From Effusibacillus dendaii (GTDB lineage Bacteria; Bacillota; Bacilli; Tumebacillales; Effusibacillaceae): a DNA stretch of 64,000 nucleotides. This document shows positions 62,487 to 64,000 of the stretch, piece by piece. The DNA is taken from NCBI RefSeq assembly GCF_015097055.1, contig NZ_AP023366.1:2436001-2500000 (forward strand), in the 5' to 3' direction. Position 1 is the stretch's first letter. The number at the start of each line of letters is the position of its first letter. A program made the position numbers and the translations under genes. The notes beneath the pieces were generated by a model. It did not search any database, was not told the DNA's origin, and worked only from the letters and a program-made list of their open reading frames with translations.

Positions 62487-63269
62487 ATGAACTACGAAAA
62501 TCTGATTTTTGCAGTCGAAGACAAAATTGCGATTGTCACATTGAACCGGCCCAAAGCGTTAAACGCGCTTAATTCCGCTTTGCTGGGTGAATTGTCACAG
62601 CTGGTGGACACTGTCGGGAAAGACGATTCGATAGAAGCGGTGATTATCACCGGAGCGGGGGACAAGGCGTTTGTGGCGGGTGCCGACATTGCCGAAATGA
62701 AGGGCAAGACGCCGCTTGAAGCAAGAGCATTTTCGCAGTTGGGCAATGCCATATTTACCAAAATCGAACGCTTGCCACAGCCGGTCATTGCTGCTGTGAA
62801 CGGATTTGCGTTGGGCGGCGGCTGTGAATTGGCGATGGCTTGCGATATTCGTCTGGCCAGCCCGAATGCAAAATTTGGCCAACCGGAAGTGAATTTGGGG
62901 ATTGTCGCCGGGTTCGGCGGTACACAGCGGCTGCCACGGCTGGTGGGAGTCGGCATTGCAAAGGAGTTGCTGATGACGGCCGATATGATTTCGGCGGAGC
63001 GGGCTGCTCAGATCGGGTTGGTGAATCATGTTGTGGAAGCGGATCAATTGTTGGACAAGGCGAAGGAAATGGCGAAAAAGATGCTCTCAAAAGCGCCTTA
63101 TGCCGTGCAATTCAGCAAAAAACTGGTAAATGAAGGGATGAATGTAGACCTTGACCGGGCGCTTGCGTTAGAATCGGAAGTATTCGGCACGTTATTCGGA
63201 ACGGAAGACCGTTTAGAGGGAATGTCCGCATTCGTTGAGAAGCGGCCGGCATCTTTCCGAAAAAAATAA
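62487..63269 (+). CDS. Enoyl-CoA hydratase (crotonase family)
   Basis: The 260-residue protein hydrates short enoyl-CoA. It has VTLNRPKALNALNSALLGEL, the oxyanion loop AFVAGADIAEMKGKTPLEAR and the catalytic glutamates in VNGFALGGGCELAMACDIRL and GQPEVNLGIVAGFGGTQRLP. ATG 62487 lies 8 bases after the dehydrogenase stop, with GAGGGGTAGGG upstream; the frame stays open earlier inside that gene without a start of its own. It is in one operon with its neighbours. Confidence 0.94.
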   Translation: MNYENLIFAVEDKIAIVTLNRPKALNALNSALLGELSQLVDTVGKDDSIEAVIITGAGDKAFVAGADIAEMKGKTPLEARAFSQLGNAIFTKIERLPQPVIAAVNGFALGGGCELAMACDIRLASPNAKFGQPEVNLGIVAGFGGTQRLPRLVGVGIAKELLMTADMISAERAAQIGLVNHVVEADQLLDKAKEMAKKMLSKAPYAVQFSKKLVNEGMNVDLDRALALESEVFGTLFGTEDRLEGMSAFVEKRPASFRKK

Positions 63270-63303
63270 TTGACCGATATATCGAGATAAGGAGTCGGAA
63301 AAT

Positions 63304-64000
63304 ATGAACTTTCAATTGACGCCCGAACAAGAAGAAATCCGCAAACTCGTCCGCGATTTTGCGATTAAGGAAGTGCAGCCGACTGCCGCTCTGCGGGATG
63401 AGGAAGAGCGGTTTGACCGTTCCATTTTTGATAAGATGGCAAAAATCGGTTTGACCGGCATCCCTTGGCCGGAAGAATACGGCGGCGCCGGGCTGGATTT
63501 TGTATCGTATGTGATTGCGATTGAAGAGTTGTCCCGTATCGATTCGTCGATTGGAGTTACGCTTTCTGCTCACATTTCGCTTGCAAGCTGGCCGATCTAC
63601 AAATTCGGAACGGAAGAACAGAAGCAGAAATATTTGCGGCCATTGGCAGAAGGCAGAAAAATAGGCGCTTACTGCCTGACGGAACCAGGTTCCGGTTCGG
63701 ACGCGGGCGGCATGCGAACAACCGCTGTACTCTCTGAAGACGGCAAACATTATATCCTGAACGGCTCGAAGATTTTTATCACAAACGGCGGTGAAGCAGA
63801 CATATATGTGGTGTTTGCTGCTACCGACCGTTCGCAAAAGACGCGCGGCATCACGGCGTTTATCGTGGAAAAGGATTTTCCGGGGTTCCAGGTGGGGAAA
63901 AAGGAAAAGAAAATGGGGATTAAATCGTCGCCGACCACCGAGATTATTTTTGACAACTGCAAGGTGCCGGTAGAAAACCGCTTAGGTGACGAAGGGTTCG
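63304..64000 (+). CDS. Acyl-CoA dehydrogenase, N-terminal part (runs off the window)
   Basis: The first 232 residues are visible. They show the acyl-CoA dehydrogenase fold: [40 protein letters not shown], the FAD-binding motif [20 protein letters not shown] and the second one [20 protein letters not shown]. An intact member has about 380 residues, so the catalytic glutamate lies beyond the end. The ATG follows AAGGAG. It makes the enoyl-CoA used by the hydratase just upstream. Confidence 0.93.
   Translation, partial: MNFQLTPEQEEIRKLVRDFAIKEVQPTAALRDEEERFDRSIFDKMAKIGLTGIPWPEEYGGAGLDFVSYVIAIEELSRIDSSIGVTLSAHISLASWPIYKFGTEEQKQKYLRPLAEGRKIGAYCLTEPGSGSDAGGMRTTAVLSEDGKHYILNGSKIFITNGGEADIYVVFAATDRSQKTRGITAFIVEKDFPGFQVGKKEKKMGIKSSPTTEIIFDNCKVPVENRLGDEGF

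Noticed and set aside
1-64000. CRISPR array, tRNA, rRNA or T-box/riboswitch
   Set aside because: I saw no regularly spaced repeats, no cloverleaf with a CCA end and no leader that fits a T-box or a known riboswitch. Weak structures could be missed by eye.

Overview
The window comes from a spore-forming member of the Bacillales of medium GC content. The spore genes include a GerQ-like coat protein, CotF-type coat proteins and an alpha/beta-type SASP. Other Bacilli-type genes are a YheI/YheH-type ABC exporter pair, lutABC, a class A penicillin-binding protein, an SLH-anchored surface protein and speE-speB. The overall flavour (TRAP uptake with sugar-acid catabolism, glyoxylate bypass, YcdB/SLH surface protein) suggests the Alicyclobacillaceae or relatives, but that placement is inference. 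No rRNA, tRNA, CRISPR array, insertion sequence or prophage is visible.

Layout. 1-8.1 kb: the N-terminal half of an MFS transporter, a frameshifted small ORF, a TrhO-type tRNA hydroxylase and gltBD (glutamate synthase). 8.1-13.5 kb: a decayed cardiolipin synthase, a heterodimeric ABC exporter and a decayed GGDEF-EAL gene. 13.5-25.6 kb: a 12-kb co-directional sugar-acid operon. It holds TRAP uptake genes, a hydroxyacid dehydrogenase, a broken LarA-like gene, a YjhG-type dehydratase, a KDG kinase, a KDPG aldolase, an IclR regulator, an FAH-family protein and a two-part UxaA-type dehydratase. Two copies of a near-perfect palindrome sit in front of it. 25.7-31.6 kb: a broken molybdopterin oxidoreductase, a GGDEF-EAL signalling protein, a C26 peptidase and an amidase. 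31.7-40.6 kb: an IclR regulator divergent from malate synthase, a gamma-glutamyltransferase, spore genes, a sulfurtransferase, a Toprim protein and isocitrate lyase. 40.8-43.5 kb: an AT-rich MoxR/VWA pair that looks foreign. 43.6-45.8 kb: spore coat genes and a possible small RNA. 46.1-49.0 kb: lutABC. 49.3-55 kb: a PAS-GGDEF-EAL protein, an aminotransferase and a class A PBP. 55.1-60.1 kb: speE-speB, a DUF1934-like protein, an XapX protein and a YcdB/SLH surface protein. 60.3 kb to the end: thiolase, 3-hydroxyacyl-CoA dehydrogenase, enoyl-CoA hydratase and the start of an acyl-CoA dehydrogenase.

How the genes fit together. The sugar-acid operon takes up an acid by TRAP, dehydrates it to a 2-keto-3-deoxy acid (YjhG- or UxaA-type enzymes), then either phosphorylates and cleaves it (KdgK, Eda) or dehydrates it again (FAH-family enzyme). 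Malate synthase and isocitrate lyase complete the glyoxylate bypass, which matches the beta-oxidation genes at the right end and lactate oxidation by LutABC.

Two themes stand out. First, many genes are broken: an in-frame amber stop, frameshifts and several internal deletions (cardiolipin synthase, GGDEF-EAL, LarA-like, molybdopterin oxidoreductase, CotF-like). Second, the intergenic regions are rich in well-formed palindromes. These include a three-copy hairpin family with a conserved core and compensated outer stems, and paired operator-like sites in front of the sugar-acid operon, aceB and aceA. I see no clear new multi-gene system. The best candidates for something undescribed are the hairpin family, the possible small RNA at 44.3 kb, the 45-residue basic protein at 39.0 kb and the foreign MoxR/VWA pair.
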